Assembly (NCBI GenBank): GCA_964477275.1
Contig: CAYZDV010000092.1
Location: 1 to 8,133 of the forward strand
Direction of reading: 5' to 3'
DNA: 8,133 nt
Origin: CAYZDV01 sp964477275
Lineage (GTDB): Bacteria > Acidobacteriota > Aminicenantia > Aminicenantales > Aminicenantaceae
Shown here: positions 1-6,516 of the stretch, in pieces
Position numbering within the stretch: position 1 is the stretch's first letter
How the letters are laid out: every line of letters starts with the position of its first letter
Made by a program: the position numbers and the translations under genes
The notes under the pieces: generated by a model
What the model was told of the DNA's origin: nothing
What the model saw: only the letters and a program-made list of their open reading frames with translations
Database searches by the model: none

Positions 1-427
1 ACGCCCAGCCGCTGATGATGATGCCGTAAATTCCCAGCGAAAGCATGGCCAGAATGAACAGGAGCCCGACGTTGAAATCCAGTATCTGGAGGCTGATCGT
101 CCGGCTTCCGATCCGGACGGCGCCGCCGAAGGGGATGGCGGAAATGGTGACGGCGACAAAAAAGAAGGAGATAAACGGGGCCAGGGAATGGAGAAATTTC
201 CGGGAGAACGAGGGGCTGAAATCCTCTTTGAAAATCATCTTGATTGCATCGGCGAATGGCTGGAAGAGGCCGAGAATGCGAAGCCCGAAAATCGAGGCCC
301 TGTTGGCACCGATGCGGTCCTGGATGACCGCGCTCTCCTTCCTTTCCAGCCAGGTCAGGTAGAGGGTCAGGGTGAGAAACCAGACGAGCGCCAGAACGAT
401 TTTGATGAAGACGATCAGGACATCCAT
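1..427 (-). CDS. nuoH: NADH-quinone oxidoreductase subunit H (NuoH), N-terminal part, truncated by the window edge
   Basis: This frame encodes the first 142 residues of NuoH; the 3' end lies beyond base 1. NuoH (ND1 homologue) is the inner-membrane subunit that forms much of the quinone-entry channel and joins the Q module to the membrane arm. A hydrophobic first helix (about residues 3-25) is followed by the family signature WLERKE (26-31), then QDRIGANR (36-43), the loop GLFQPFADAIK and the acidic motif FKED. Two further hydrophobic stretches follow, and the visible sequence ends at the family's SGWA motif. The ATG at 427 shares its A with the nuoG stop (TGATG). A second ATG 4 bases downstream hits a stop at once, so 427 is the start. 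A purine-rich GGGAAGAAG precedes it. The usual GPNR motif reads GANR here. Identification is firm from motifs and operon position. Confidence 0.96.
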   Translation of the reverse strand, partial: MDVLIVFIKIVLALVWFLTLTLYLTWLERKESAVIQDRIGANRASIFGLRILGLFQPFADAIKMIFKEDFSPSFSRKFLHSLAPFISFFFVAVTISAIPFGGAVRIGSRTISLQILDFNVGLLFILAMLSLGIYGIIISGWA

Positions 428-1971
428 CACTTCTTCCCTCTGAAAAAGGGAATTTCCTTTTCCGCTTCCCGGAAAACCGCTTCTGCCGTGTCAAGCTGGC
501 GGTAGCGGGCAGAATGGATTCTCATCTCCTGGCCCAGGTCGCGGAGCACCATCCATTCCGGGCGGCTCTCGCCCGGCGGGTCGAGCACCGGTCGAAAACG
601 CTGAACCTTGCCTTCGACGTTTGTCAGCGACCCTGCTTTTTCAGCAATGTGGACCGTGGGCATGACGATATCAAAAAGAGAATTCAGCTCGGACTCGTGA
701 GCCGTGAGAATGACCGCGGTTTCGACCCGGTCGATGACGCTCTTGAGGTCCGCCGGGCTGAACTGTTCGCTCAGGTAGGAACCAAAGACAATCAGAAGGT
801 CGGTCCTGTCCACGAGGGCGTCCGGCGTCGCGGGCTTGAGTTCATATCCCAGCTCCAGTGCGCCTTTTCGATTGGGACTCCGCTCAGCGGTCAACAGGAA
901 GCCGTCCGCTTCGCCATGGGCCGGGTCGGCAAAGAAAATTTTCTCCACTCCCATGTCATCCCTGAATATCTTGCGCACCAGAAAAAGCTCCTCGTTGGTC
1001 AGCCATGAATGGAGAACAAGGGCAATCCGGTAGGTCTTCTTCATGAAAACGAGCCTTTTCATCTTTCCGGCAAGGAAGAGAACAGTGTCCTCCCAATTCT
1101 GGCTTTTTTTGCCGTTCCGGAGGCGGCTGATCCGGCTGCGGTCCAGGTAGGAATAGCCGTAACGGCCGACATCGCAAATCCAGTGGCCGTTGACTTCCTG
1201 GTTCTCGAGGGCTTTCACCCGGTAGACTCTCCGGGGAAGAGGAAACCGCGGAAAGCCCGGGTGGTGCTCGATCAGAATGCTGCAGCCCCGGCTGCAGAGA
1301 GGACAGATCGAGGGCCCCTCCCTGAGGAACCAGCTTCTCGTCTTGAACCTGAAATCGGCATCGGTGATGGCTCCCACCGGGCAGAGTTCGGCCAGGTTCC
1401 CTGAGTAATTATTGCTCACGGGTGTTCCGTTGTAGATGTTGACTTCGGCATGGAGGCCCCGCTCAAAAACACCCAGCTCCTGAGTTTTGGTCACTTCTCT
1501 CAGGAAACGGACGCAGCGGGTGCAGAGGATGCATCTTTCCTGGTCCAGAATGAGGGTCTTTCCGATCGAGAGTTTTTTCTCCCTCTTCTCCTTTTCCTCT
1601 TTGAACTGGCCTTCGAAGAGGCCGTATTCCTGGTAGTAATCCTGGAGTTTGCATTCTCCGGCCTTATCGCAAACCGGGCAGTCGAGGGGATGCTCGGCCA
1701 GCAGGAACTCCAGGACGCTCTTCCGGGCCTCCACCACTTTTTCGCTTCCGGTGTGAATTTTCATCCCTTCCCGGACAACCGTCGAACAGGCCAGCTCCAG
1801 CTTGGGCAGACCCTCGACCTCCACCAGGCACATCCGGCAGCTTCCCTCCGGGACAAAGGCGGAATGATAGCAGAGGTGAGGAATGAGAATTCCCGCCTGC
1901 TCGGCGGCCTTGAGGACAGTCAGGCCTTCCTTGACCTCAACGGGGTGATCGTCGATGAAAATCTTAACCAT
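427..1971 (-). CDS. nuoG: NADH-quinone oxidoreductase subunit G (NuoG), compact form
   Basis: NuoG (514 aa) is the large Fe-S subunit of the peripheral arm and carries electrons from NuoE/F towards NuoB. Cysteine sets can be read directly: [2Fe-2S] N1b at C34, C45, C48, C62; His-Cys3 [4Fe-4S] N5 at H94, C98, C101, C107; N4 at C147, C150, C153, C197; and an N7-type set at C223, C226, C230, C266. A molybdopterin-oxidoreductase-like domain without obvious cofactor function fills the C-terminal half; its conserved tail is recognisable around residues 435-470 (MPTVHIAEKAGSLTN). The protein is much shorter than E. coli NuoG (about 908 aa) or Thermus Nqo3 (about 783 aa), so this domain is strongly reduced. 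The frame is intact and runs straight into nuoH, so this is not a visible frameshift or split gene. It starts 27 bp after nuoF; an AGGAG lies rather far upstream. Confidence 0.96.
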   Translation of the reverse strand: MVKIFIDDHPVEVKEGLTVLKAAEQAGILIPHLCYHSAFVPEGSCRMCLVEVEGLPKLELACSTVVREGMKIHTGSEKVVEARKSVLEFLLAEHPLDCPVCDKAGECKLQDYYQEYGLFEGQFKEEKEKREKKLSIGKTLILDQERCILCTRCVRFLREVTKTQELGVFERGLHAEVNIYNGTPVSNNYSGNLAELCPVGAITDADFRFKTRSWFLREGPSICPLCSRGCSILIEHHPGFPRFPLPRRVYRVKALENQEVNGHWICDVGRYGYSYLDRSRISRLRNGKKSQNWEDTVLFLAGKMKRLVFMKKTYRIALVLHSWLTNEELFLVRKIFRDDMGVEKIFFADPAHGEADGFLLTAERSPNRKGALELGYELKPATPDALVDRTDLLIVFGSYLSEQFSPADLKSVIDRVETAVILTAHESELNSLFDIVMPTVHIAEKAGSLTNVEGKVQRFRPVLDPPGESRPEWMVLRDLGQEMRIHSARYRQLDTAEAVFREAEKEIPFFRGKK

Positions 1972-1998
1972 CTTGTTTTCTTTGTCCTGCCTTCACTC

Positions 1999-3234
1999 CT
2001 AAACTTGCGATTCAAGCTCCTTCTTGAATTTCCGGGTTAAGGAAATAATGGGCATGGCCGCCGCATCTCCTAAAGGACAGAGCGTCCTGCCCAGGATGTT
2101 GGAAGCCAGGCGCCGGATGCTCTCGATATCCTCTTTCTTTCCCTTTCCGGCAGCAATGCGCCGGACGATTTTGTCAATCCAGGAGGTCCCGACCCGGCAG
2201 GGTGTGCACTGGCCGCAGGATTCATGAGAATAGAACCTGGCCACAACTTTCAGCACATCCAGCATCGGGGTTCCGGTATCGATGACCATGACGGCCGCAG
2301 AGCCCAGCATGGATCCGGCTTCGGCCAGGGAGTCGAAGTCCATGGGGATGTCGATCTCATCGGCTTTCAGGACGGGTGCGGACATGCCGCCGGGAATGAC
2401 GGCCTTCAACTTCGTGCCCTTTTTCATCCCGCCGGCATGCTGAAAAATGATCTCTTTGAGGCTTGTCCCCACAGGCAGTTCGTAAATTCCAGGCCTGTTG
2501 ACCGCCCCGCTCACGCCGAAAATCCGGGTCCCCCCATCCCTGGGAAGACCGAGCCGGGTGAACCATTCCGCTCCCTTGAGAATGATATGGGGGATGTTGG
2601 AGATTGTTTCCACATTGTTGATAACCGTCGGACACTGAAAAAGTCCCACTGAGGCCGGAAAAGGCGGTTTCAACCTGGGGTATCCCCGTTTGCCTTCGAG
2701 GGACTCGAGAAGGGCTGTTTCCTCCCCGCAGATATAGGCTCCTGCCCCGCGGTGGACAACAACATCCAGGTCAAAACCGCTCTTCAGGATATCTTTGCCC
2801 AGGAATCCTTTTTCATAGGCTTCGGCGATCGCCTCTTCCAGCCGCCTGGCAATGAGCTCGTACTCCCCCCGAATGTAAATATAAGCCGTATGAATGCCCA
2901 CACAGAAGGAGGTGATGATGATTCCTTCAAGAAGCATATGGGGGTTGTGGCTCATGATGTAGCGGTCTTTGAAGGTCCCGGGCTCGCCCTCATCGGCGTT
3001 GACGCACAGGTATTTGGGCATGTCCACTTTGGGGACGAAACCCCACTTGACTCCGGCTGGAAAACCGGCCCCCCCTCTTCCTCTGAGATTGGCCTTTTTC
3101 ACCTCTTCCAGGATGTCCTCGGGCTTTGTCTTCAGAGCCTTCCGGACAGCCTGATATCCTTCATGCTTCAGGTAAACGTCGATCCGGTGAAAATCTTTCA
3201 CGCCGAAATGCTGGCTCAGAACCTTCTCTGCCAT
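1999..3234 (-). CDS. nuoF: NADH-quinone oxidoreductase subunit F (NuoF), NADH- and FMN-binding
   Basis: NuoF (411 aa) binds NADH and FMN and is where electrons enter complex I. Visible signatures in order are the glycine-rich FMN loop RGRGGAGFP (51-59), NADEGEPGTFKDR (79-91), YIYIRGEY (118-125), the nucleotide-binding GAGAYICGEETAL (163-175), and ligands of [4Fe-4S] N3 in ESCGQCTPCR (C340, C343, C346) with the fourth at C386 (LCPLGD). The SLBB-like segment lies between the nucleotide site and the N3 domain. Length is close to the family's usual 420-445 aa. The ATG lies 4 bp after the nuoE stop (TAG AAAG ATG), with GGAAGG inside the nuoE 3' end as a likely ribosome binding site. Its neighbours NuoE and NuoG complete the NADH dehydrogenase module. 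All key cysteines are present, so an active subunit is expected. Confidence 0.98.
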   Translation of the reverse strand: MAEKVLSQHFGVKDFHRIDVYLKHEGYQAVRKALKTKPEDILEEVKKANLRGRGGAGFPAGVKWGFVPKVDMPKYLCVNADEGEPGTFKDRYIMSHNPHMLLEGIIITSFCVGIHTAYIYIRGEYELIARRLEEAIAEAYEKGFLGKDILKSGFDLDVVVHRGAGAYICGEETALLESLEGKRGYPRLKPPFPASVGLFQCPTVINNVETISNIPHIILKGAEWFTRLGLPRDGGTRIFGVSGAVNRPGIYELPVGTSLKEIIFQHAGGMKKGTKLKAVIPGGMSAPVLKADEIDIPMDFDSLAEAGSMLGSAAVMVIDTGTPMLDVLKVVARFYSHESCGQCTPCRVGTSWIDKIVRRIAAGKGKKEDIESIRRLASNILGRTLCPLGDAAAMPIISLTRKFKKELESQV

Positions 3235-3238
3235 CTTT

Positions 3239-3712
3239 CTATTTTAAGCCTTCCAGAATCTTATCGATTTTTTTCTTGTCCAGATTGCCGTAATAATCGA
3301 AGTTGACCATCATGCAGGGTGCCTGCTCGCATGCGCCCAAGCATTCGACCAGGGAAAGGCTGAATTTTTTATCCCGGGTGGTCTCGCCGGGCTCGATTCC
3401 CAGCTTTTCTCTGAGATAATCAACGAGCCTCTGCGCGCCGAGAAGTGAGCAGGTGAGGTTGGAACAAACTTGAATATGGTATTTGCCCAGGGGCTTCTGG
3501 CTGAGCATCGTGTAAAAGGTGACCACTTCCCTGACCTGGACGGCCTTGATTCCCAGGATGTCGGCCACCATTTTTTCCGACTCAGGAGAAATGAAACCGA
3601 ACTCCTGCTGGGCGATGTGGAGGACAGGGAGGATGGCCGCTTCCCGCCGGGGATAGCGGGAAACAATCTCTTCGATTTTCTTCCTGGCTGCTGGAGACAA
3701 TTCGGGGCTCAC
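3239..3712 (-). CDS. nuoE: NADH-quinone oxidoreductase subunit E (NuoE), [2Fe-2S] N1a
   Basis: NuoE (157 aa) is the 24-kDa thioredoxin-like [2Fe-2S] subunit that pairs with NuoF. The N-terminal helical part (residues 7-70) holds the family motif VVTFYTML (63-70). The ferredoxin-like part has ligands C83 and C88 (CSNLTC) and C124 and C128 (CLGAC), the N1a set. I chose the GTG at 3712 because it overlaps the nuoD stop as GTGA, has a strong GGAGGAGAG ribosome binding site 8 bases upstream, and gives the usual family length. The frame stays open upstream to 4021, but that part lies inside nuoD in another frame and looks like no NuoE. The overlap suggests translational coupling to nuoD. Confidence 0.96.
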   Translation of the reverse strand: MSPELSPAARKKIEEIVSRYPRREAAILPVLHIAQQEFGFISPESEKMVADILGIKAVQVREVVTFYTMLSQKPLGKYHIQVCSNLTCSLLGAQRLVDYLREKLGIEPGETTRDKKFSLSLVECLGACEQAPCMMVNFDYYGNLDKKKIDKILEGLK

Positions 3713-5040
3713 CGGTCCAGCTCTCCTCCAATCATATTCATCGAGCCGAAAGTGGGAATCACGTCGGCGATGTAATGTCCCCTGATCATCTCTTCCAGGG
3801 CTGCCACAACATGGAAACAGGGAGCCCGGACGTGAAGCCGGTAGGGCCGGTCCGAGCCGTCGGAGACGATGTAAAACCCCAGCTCTCCGTTCCCGCCTTC
3901 CACTGAAAAATACACCTCCCCTCTGGGAGGACGGATGCCGTGATCTTTCATGAAGAACTTGAAGTGCCGGATAATCCCTTCGATGGAAGTATAAGCGTCT
4001 TCTTTGGGCGGAATGATGCACCTTTTATCCCTGGTGAGAATATCCGGGTAGACATCTTTCTCCGAACCTTTCAGGTTGGGCGAAAGCTTTATTTTCTTGT
4101 CCACCTTTTTGGTTCGCGAGGCACTGATCGCCGCTTCTGGCTCCAGCCACCTGGACGAATTCGTCAAAACCGGCGAGGACTTGGGAATCTTTTCCATCGC
4201 CTGCTCGACAATCCTCAGGCTCTGCTCCATCTCTTTCATGCGGACCATGTAGCGGTCGAAGTTGTCCCCCCGCTCGCCGAGAGGAACCTCCCAGTCCAGC
4301 CTGTCATAGACGAGATAAGGATGGGCTTTCCGCACATCATAATAGACGCCTGTCGAGCGCAGGCAGGGGCCGGTCCAGCCATAGGAAATGGCCGTTTCCG
4401 GCGAAACCACCGCGATGTCGCGCGTCCTGTTGAGAAAGATTTTATTCTTGTCCAGCAGGCCGCTGATATCCCTTAGAGCCTTTCGTGTCTCCAGGATCGC
4501 TTTTCTCAAAGCACTGTCGTAGCCGGGGTCGAGGTCAGCCCTGACGCCGCCGATCCGGATGTAAGACGTCGTCATCCGGGCTCCGGTTGTCTGTTCGATG
4601 ACATCCCAGATGAACTCACGGGCCTTCATCTTGTAGAGAAAGACGGTGAACGCGCCGCACTCCATGGCCATGGCGGCCAGGCACGTGAGGTGGTCGGAAA
4701 TCCGGGAAAGCTCGCTCATGATGACCCGGATGTACTGGGCTTTTTCCGGCACATCGACGCCCAGCATCTTCTCCATGGTCATCACATATCCGAGGTTGTT
4801 GATGAGCGGCGAGACGTAGTTCATCCTGTCCGTATAAGGAAGAAGGTTAAAATATGTCCTGTGTTCGCATGTTTTCTCGAAACCCCTGTGCAGGTATCCG
4901 ACTTCCACCTCGGAGTTGAGGATCCGCTCGCCGTCCAGCTCGAGCATGATGCGGATGGTGCCGTGCATGGCCGGATGGGAAGGACCCATGTTCAGCAGCA
5001 TACTCTCTGGACTGGCTTCTTTTTGAATGCGTGTGGGCAT
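3709..5040 (-). CDS. nuoD: NADH-quinone oxidoreductase subunit D (NuoD), quinone-binding, with an insertion
   Basis: NuoD (443 aa) is the 49-kDa Q-module subunit, related to [NiFe]-hydrogenase large subunits, that forms the quinone pocket with NuoB. GPSHPAMHG (19-27) carries H26 and MNYVS carries Y75; these align with bovine His59 and Tyr108, the quinone headgroup contacts. Other family signatures are GYLHRGFEK (48-56), SRISDHL, TTGARMT, RGDNFDRY, GELGFYIVSDG and the C-terminal GGELDR. No NiFe-type CxxC ligands are present, as expected. Between KIPKSSPVL (284-292) and IIPPKED (342-348) there are 49 residues where I expect only a handful, so about 40 lysine- and serine-rich residues look inserted (bases 4018-4164). 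The ATG follows the nuoC stop by one base; its ribosome binding site is weak, suggesting coupling. The stop overlaps the nuoE GTG. The gene is separate from nuoC, unlike the E. coli fusion. Confidence 0.97.
   Translation of the reverse strand: MPTRIQKEASPESMLLNMGPSHPAMHGTIRIMLELDGERILNSEVEVGYLHRGFEKTCEHRTYFNLLPYTDRMNYVSPLINNLGYVMTMEKMLGVDVPEKAQYIRVIMSELSRISDHLTCLAAMAMECGAFTVFLYKMKAREFIWDVIEQTTGARMTTSYIRIGGVRADLDPGYDSALRKAILETRKALRDISGLLDKNKIFLNRTRDIAVVSPETAISYGWTGPCLRSTGVYYDVRKAHPYLVYDRLDWEVPLGERGDNFDRYMVRMKEMEQSLRIVEQAMEKIPKSSPVLTNSSRWLEPEAAISASRTKKVDKKIKLSPNLKGSEKDVYPDILTRDKRCIIPPKEDAYTSIEGIIRHFKFFMKDHGIRPPRGEVYFSVEGGNGELGFYIVSDGSDRPYRLHVRAPCFHVVAALEEMIRGHYIADVIPTFGSMNMIGGELDR
3721..3729 (-). 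promoter_or_regulatory. Shine-Dalgarno sequence that fixes the nuoE GTG start
   Basis: The minus strand reads GGAGGAGAG, then 8 bases, then GTG. It is the clearest ribosome binding site in the operon and lies within the last codons of nuoD (the GGE of its C-terminus). It supports the GTG at 3712 over any upstream start in the longer open frame. Confidence 0.8.
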
Positions 5041-5041
5041 T

Positions 5042-5521
5042 TTATTTTCTCAATCGAATCCGCGGCTGCCGCCTGCGCAGATGGTAATCCTTGCGCAGCG
5101 GATATCCCTCGAAGCCGTCATACATGAAGAGCCGCCTCAAATCAGGATGGCCCCTGAACTCCACTCCGAACATGTCAAAGACTTCCCGTTCCAGCCAGTT
5201 GGCGTTCTTCCAGACCGCAGTCAGAGAATCGATCCAGAGGTCGTGCTCGCCGAGAGCGGCTTTGATCCGCAGACGATGACCGCTGGAGAGAGAGAAGAGA
5301 TGATAGACCATATCGAACCTGGGTTCCCGGCCGAGATAGTCGACGCAGGTGAGGTCGAGGAGCATGGTGTAGGAATAGGGCTCCTTTCTCAGGAAGTGAA
5401 CGAGCTCGAGGAGAAAATCCCTGTCAATAACCACGGTTTCATCCCCGAAAGGGGCGCTCACCTCTTTGATTTTTTGGGGAAATTTTTCCCTCAGCTCTTC
5501 GCCTATTTTCTTCTCTTCCAT
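5042..5521 (-). CDS. nuoC: NADH-quinone oxidoreductase subunit C (NuoC)
   Basis: NuoC (159 aa from this start) is the 30-kDa Q-module scaffold subunit that packs against NuoD and NuoB and has no cofactor. The C-terminal half has the signature NWLEREVFDMFGV (108-120), then HPDLRR (125-130) and GYPLRKDY (139-146). YTMLLDLTCVDYLG (51-64) is the family's central strand-helix region. Length fits stand-alone NuoC. The start is uncertain: the ATG at 5521 overlaps nuoB by 19 bases, and an in-frame GTG lies two codons upstream at 5527. I prefer the ATG as the stronger codon, but neither has a convincing ribosome binding site, so coupling to nuoB translation is likely. The gene ends one base before nuoD. 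Confidence 0.95.
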   Translation of the reverse strand: MEEKKIGEELREKFPQKIKEVSAPFGDETVVIDRDFLLELVHFLRKEPYSYTMLLDLTCVDYLGREPRFDMVYHLFSLSSGHRLRIKAALGEHDLWIDSLTAVWKNANWLEREVFDMFGVEFRGHPDLRRLFMYDGFEGYPLRKDYHLRRRQPRIRLRK

Positions 5522-5976
5522 CTCCACTCTTGCTCTTGGCCCTGTATTTTTTCCTGAAGTTTGATCAATGCATCCAGGACCGTCTCCGGCCGCGGCGGAC
5601 AGCCGGGAATGTAGACATCAACGGGGATGATCTGGTCGATTCCCTGCACGACGGCGTAGTTGTCGTAGATGCCGCCGCTCACCGCACAGGTGCCGAACGC
5701 GACCACCCATTTGGGCTCGGTCATCTGTTCATAGACCGTGCGCAGAACAGGAGCCAGCTTCTGGGTGACGGTCCCGACCACCAGCAGCATGTCCGATTGG
5801 CGGGGAGAAAAGCGTGTCCATCCGGCGCCGAAGCGGTCAATATCAAAATGGGCGCAGGCAGCGGACATGTACTCCATCCCGCAGCAGGCCGTGACGTAGG
5901 GATAATGAAAAAGCGAAAATTTTCGCGCCCACCCCAGAACGTAATTGAATTTTGTGGTTAAAAAATTTCCTTCCAT
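5503..5976 (-). CDS. nuoB: NADH-quinone oxidoreductase subunit B (NuoB), [4Fe-4S] N2
   Basis: NuoB (157 aa, PSST/Nqo6 family) holds cluster N2, the last Fe-S centre before quinone. The ligands are visible: the tandem C31-C32 (TACCGMEYMS), C97 (FGTCAVSGG) and C126 (IPGCPPRPE). The middle carries FSPRQSDMLLVVGT (56-69) and EPKWVVAFG, both family signatures. The frame is open further upstream to 6087, but that part overlaps nuoA and does not look like NuoB. The ATG at 5976 gives the usual length, lies 28 bp after the nuoA stop and has AAAAGG about 5 bases upstream, so I chose it. The tail is basic (WRWKRRK) and overlaps the nuoC start. The N-terminal region reads more like acidobacterial or nitrospiral NuoB than proteobacterial, by recall only. 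Confidence 0.97.
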   Translation of the reverse strand: MEGNFLTTKFNYVLGWARKFSLFHYPYVTACCGMEYMSAACAHFDIDRFGAGWTRFSPRQSDMLLVVGTVTQKLAPVLRTVYEQMTEPKWVVAFGTCAVSGGIYDNYAVVQGIDQIIPVDVYIPGCPPRPETVLDALIKLQEKIQGQEQEWRWKRRK

Positions 5977-6004
5977 CCGAACCTTTTCAATCTCCCAATT
6001 CTTT

Positions 6005-6361
6005 CTATCTGATTTCCCGGTCCCACTCGAAGGCGCCTTTTTTCCAGGCATAAACAAAGCCCAGGACGATGACCGCCATGTAGGCAAGCATGATGATCAG
6101 AGCCTGCGTCCCCATTTCCTTAAAGATCAGCGCCCAGGGGAAAAAGAAGACAACTTCGATGTCGAACAGGAGAAAAATAAAGGCGACCAGGTAAAACTTG
6201 ATGGGAACAGGATTGATCCCATCCTGGAGATAAGGGCTGCCGCACTCAAAAGGCGTTTCTTTAATGGGAGTTGTTCTCCTGGGGCCCAGGAACCTGTTCA
6301 TCATGAGCAGCACAACGCCCAGGAATCCGAAGATCAGGAAAACGAGGAAAAGCTCAACCAT
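6005..6361 (-). CDS. nuoA: NADH-quinone oxidoreductase subunit A (NuoA)
   Basis: NuoA (118 aa, ND3 family) is a small inner-membrane subunit beside NuoH at the junction of the two arms. Three hydrophobic helices are visible at about residues 2-22, 57-78 and 87-107. The loop after the first has the family motif ETPFECGSP with C40, matching the mobile ND3 loop cysteine. The second helix holds FDIEVVFFFPWA, with D67 and E69 at the positions of the conserved acidic pair. It is the first gene of the nuo operon and lies 155 bp from lpd, behind a credible promoter. Its ribosome binding site is weak (CAGGCG, about 9 bases before the ATG). Length and motifs are normal. Confidence 0.97.
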   Translation of the reverse strand: MVELFLVFLIFGFLGVVLLMMNRFLGPRRTTPIKETPFECGSPYLQDGINPVPIKFYLVAFIFLLFDIEVVFFFPWALIFKEMGTQALIIMLAYMAVIVLGFVYAWKKGAFEWDREIR

Positions 6362-6389
6362 GATTCTGCGCCTGAAAATAAAGGCATAA

Positions 6390-6418
6390 ATTTTATAAGA
6401 ATCACTTTAAATTTGCAA
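6390..6418 (-). promoter_or_regulatory. Predicted sigma-70-type promoter of the nuo operon
   Basis: On the minus strand, TTGCAA (6418-6413, four of six matches to TTGACA) is followed by exactly 17 bases and then TAAAAT (6395-6390, five of six matches to TATAAT). Transcription would start near 6383, leaving a leader of about 20 bases before the nuoA ATG. TATAAA, at 15-base spacing, is an alternative -10. The surroundings are very AT-rich, so chance matches are easier here. The reading relies on position and spacing only. Confidence 0.5.
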
Positions 6419-6433
6419 ACATTTTCAATGTTT
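6417..6433. repeat. Perfect 7-3-7 inverted repeat at the nuo promoter
   Basis: Plus strand AAACATT-TTC-AATGTTT forms a perfect 7-bp stem with a 3-base loop. It overlaps the edge of the proposed nuo -35 box, so it could be an operator for a dimeric regulator. On the plus strand it runs into eight T bases (6431-6438), the shape of a weak intrinsic terminator that would stop transcripts heading antisense into lpd. The stem is AT-rich (one G-C pair), so terminator strength is doubtful. No known operator consensus was recognised. Confidence 0.45.
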
Positions 6434-6516
6434 TTTTTAGAATCATCCGCATGCCCCCCCGTAGGATATATAAGTTACTGATAATAATATAATTATCTAA
6501 TTTCCAGAGGAAAACA
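6434..6516. other. AT-rich spacer between lpd and the nuo promoter
   Basis: This stretch follows the lpd stop. It contains a small palindrome TTTCC-AGA-GGAAA (6501-6513), a run of alternating A and T, and a seven-base C tract (6454-6460). No open frame of interest and no strong intrinsic terminator for lpd could be found. A rho-dependent end or read-through into nuo is possible. Base composition differs sharply from the GC-richer genes on both sides, as is usual for a regulatory gap. Confidence 0.5.

Noticed and set aside
1450..2040. Long plus-strand open frame (196 aa) opposite nuoG
   Set aside because: It lies antisense to the conserved cysteine-rich N-terminal part of NuoG; its peptide shows no family signature and is a by-product of codon bias on the other strand. 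The same holds for the other long plus-strand frames opposite nuoA to nuoH and lpd.
3713..4021. Upstream extension of the nuoE frame giving a 260-aa protein
   Set aside because: The added part overlaps nuoD in another frame, is arginine-rich and unlike NuoE, and the GTG at 3712 with its strong ribosome binding site gives the usual length.
5977..6087. Upstream extension of the nuoB frame into nuoA
   Set aside because: The first 37 residues lie inside the nuoA coding region and do not resemble NuoB; the ATG at 5976 fits the family start and has a ribosome binding site.
6454..6460. Seven-base C tract in the spacer
   Set aside because: A short homopolymer with no partner structure; it could be a sequencing-sensitive site but supports no functional claim.
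6488..6493. Perfect TATAAT on the plus strand in the lpd-nuoA spacer
   Set aside because: No -35 box is present at a proper distance, the region is mostly A and T, and it would only drive transcription antisense to lpd.
6501..6513. TTTCC-AGA-GGAAA palindrome just after lpd as an intrinsic terminator
   Set aside because: The stem is only 5 bp and no T run follows on the lpd strand.
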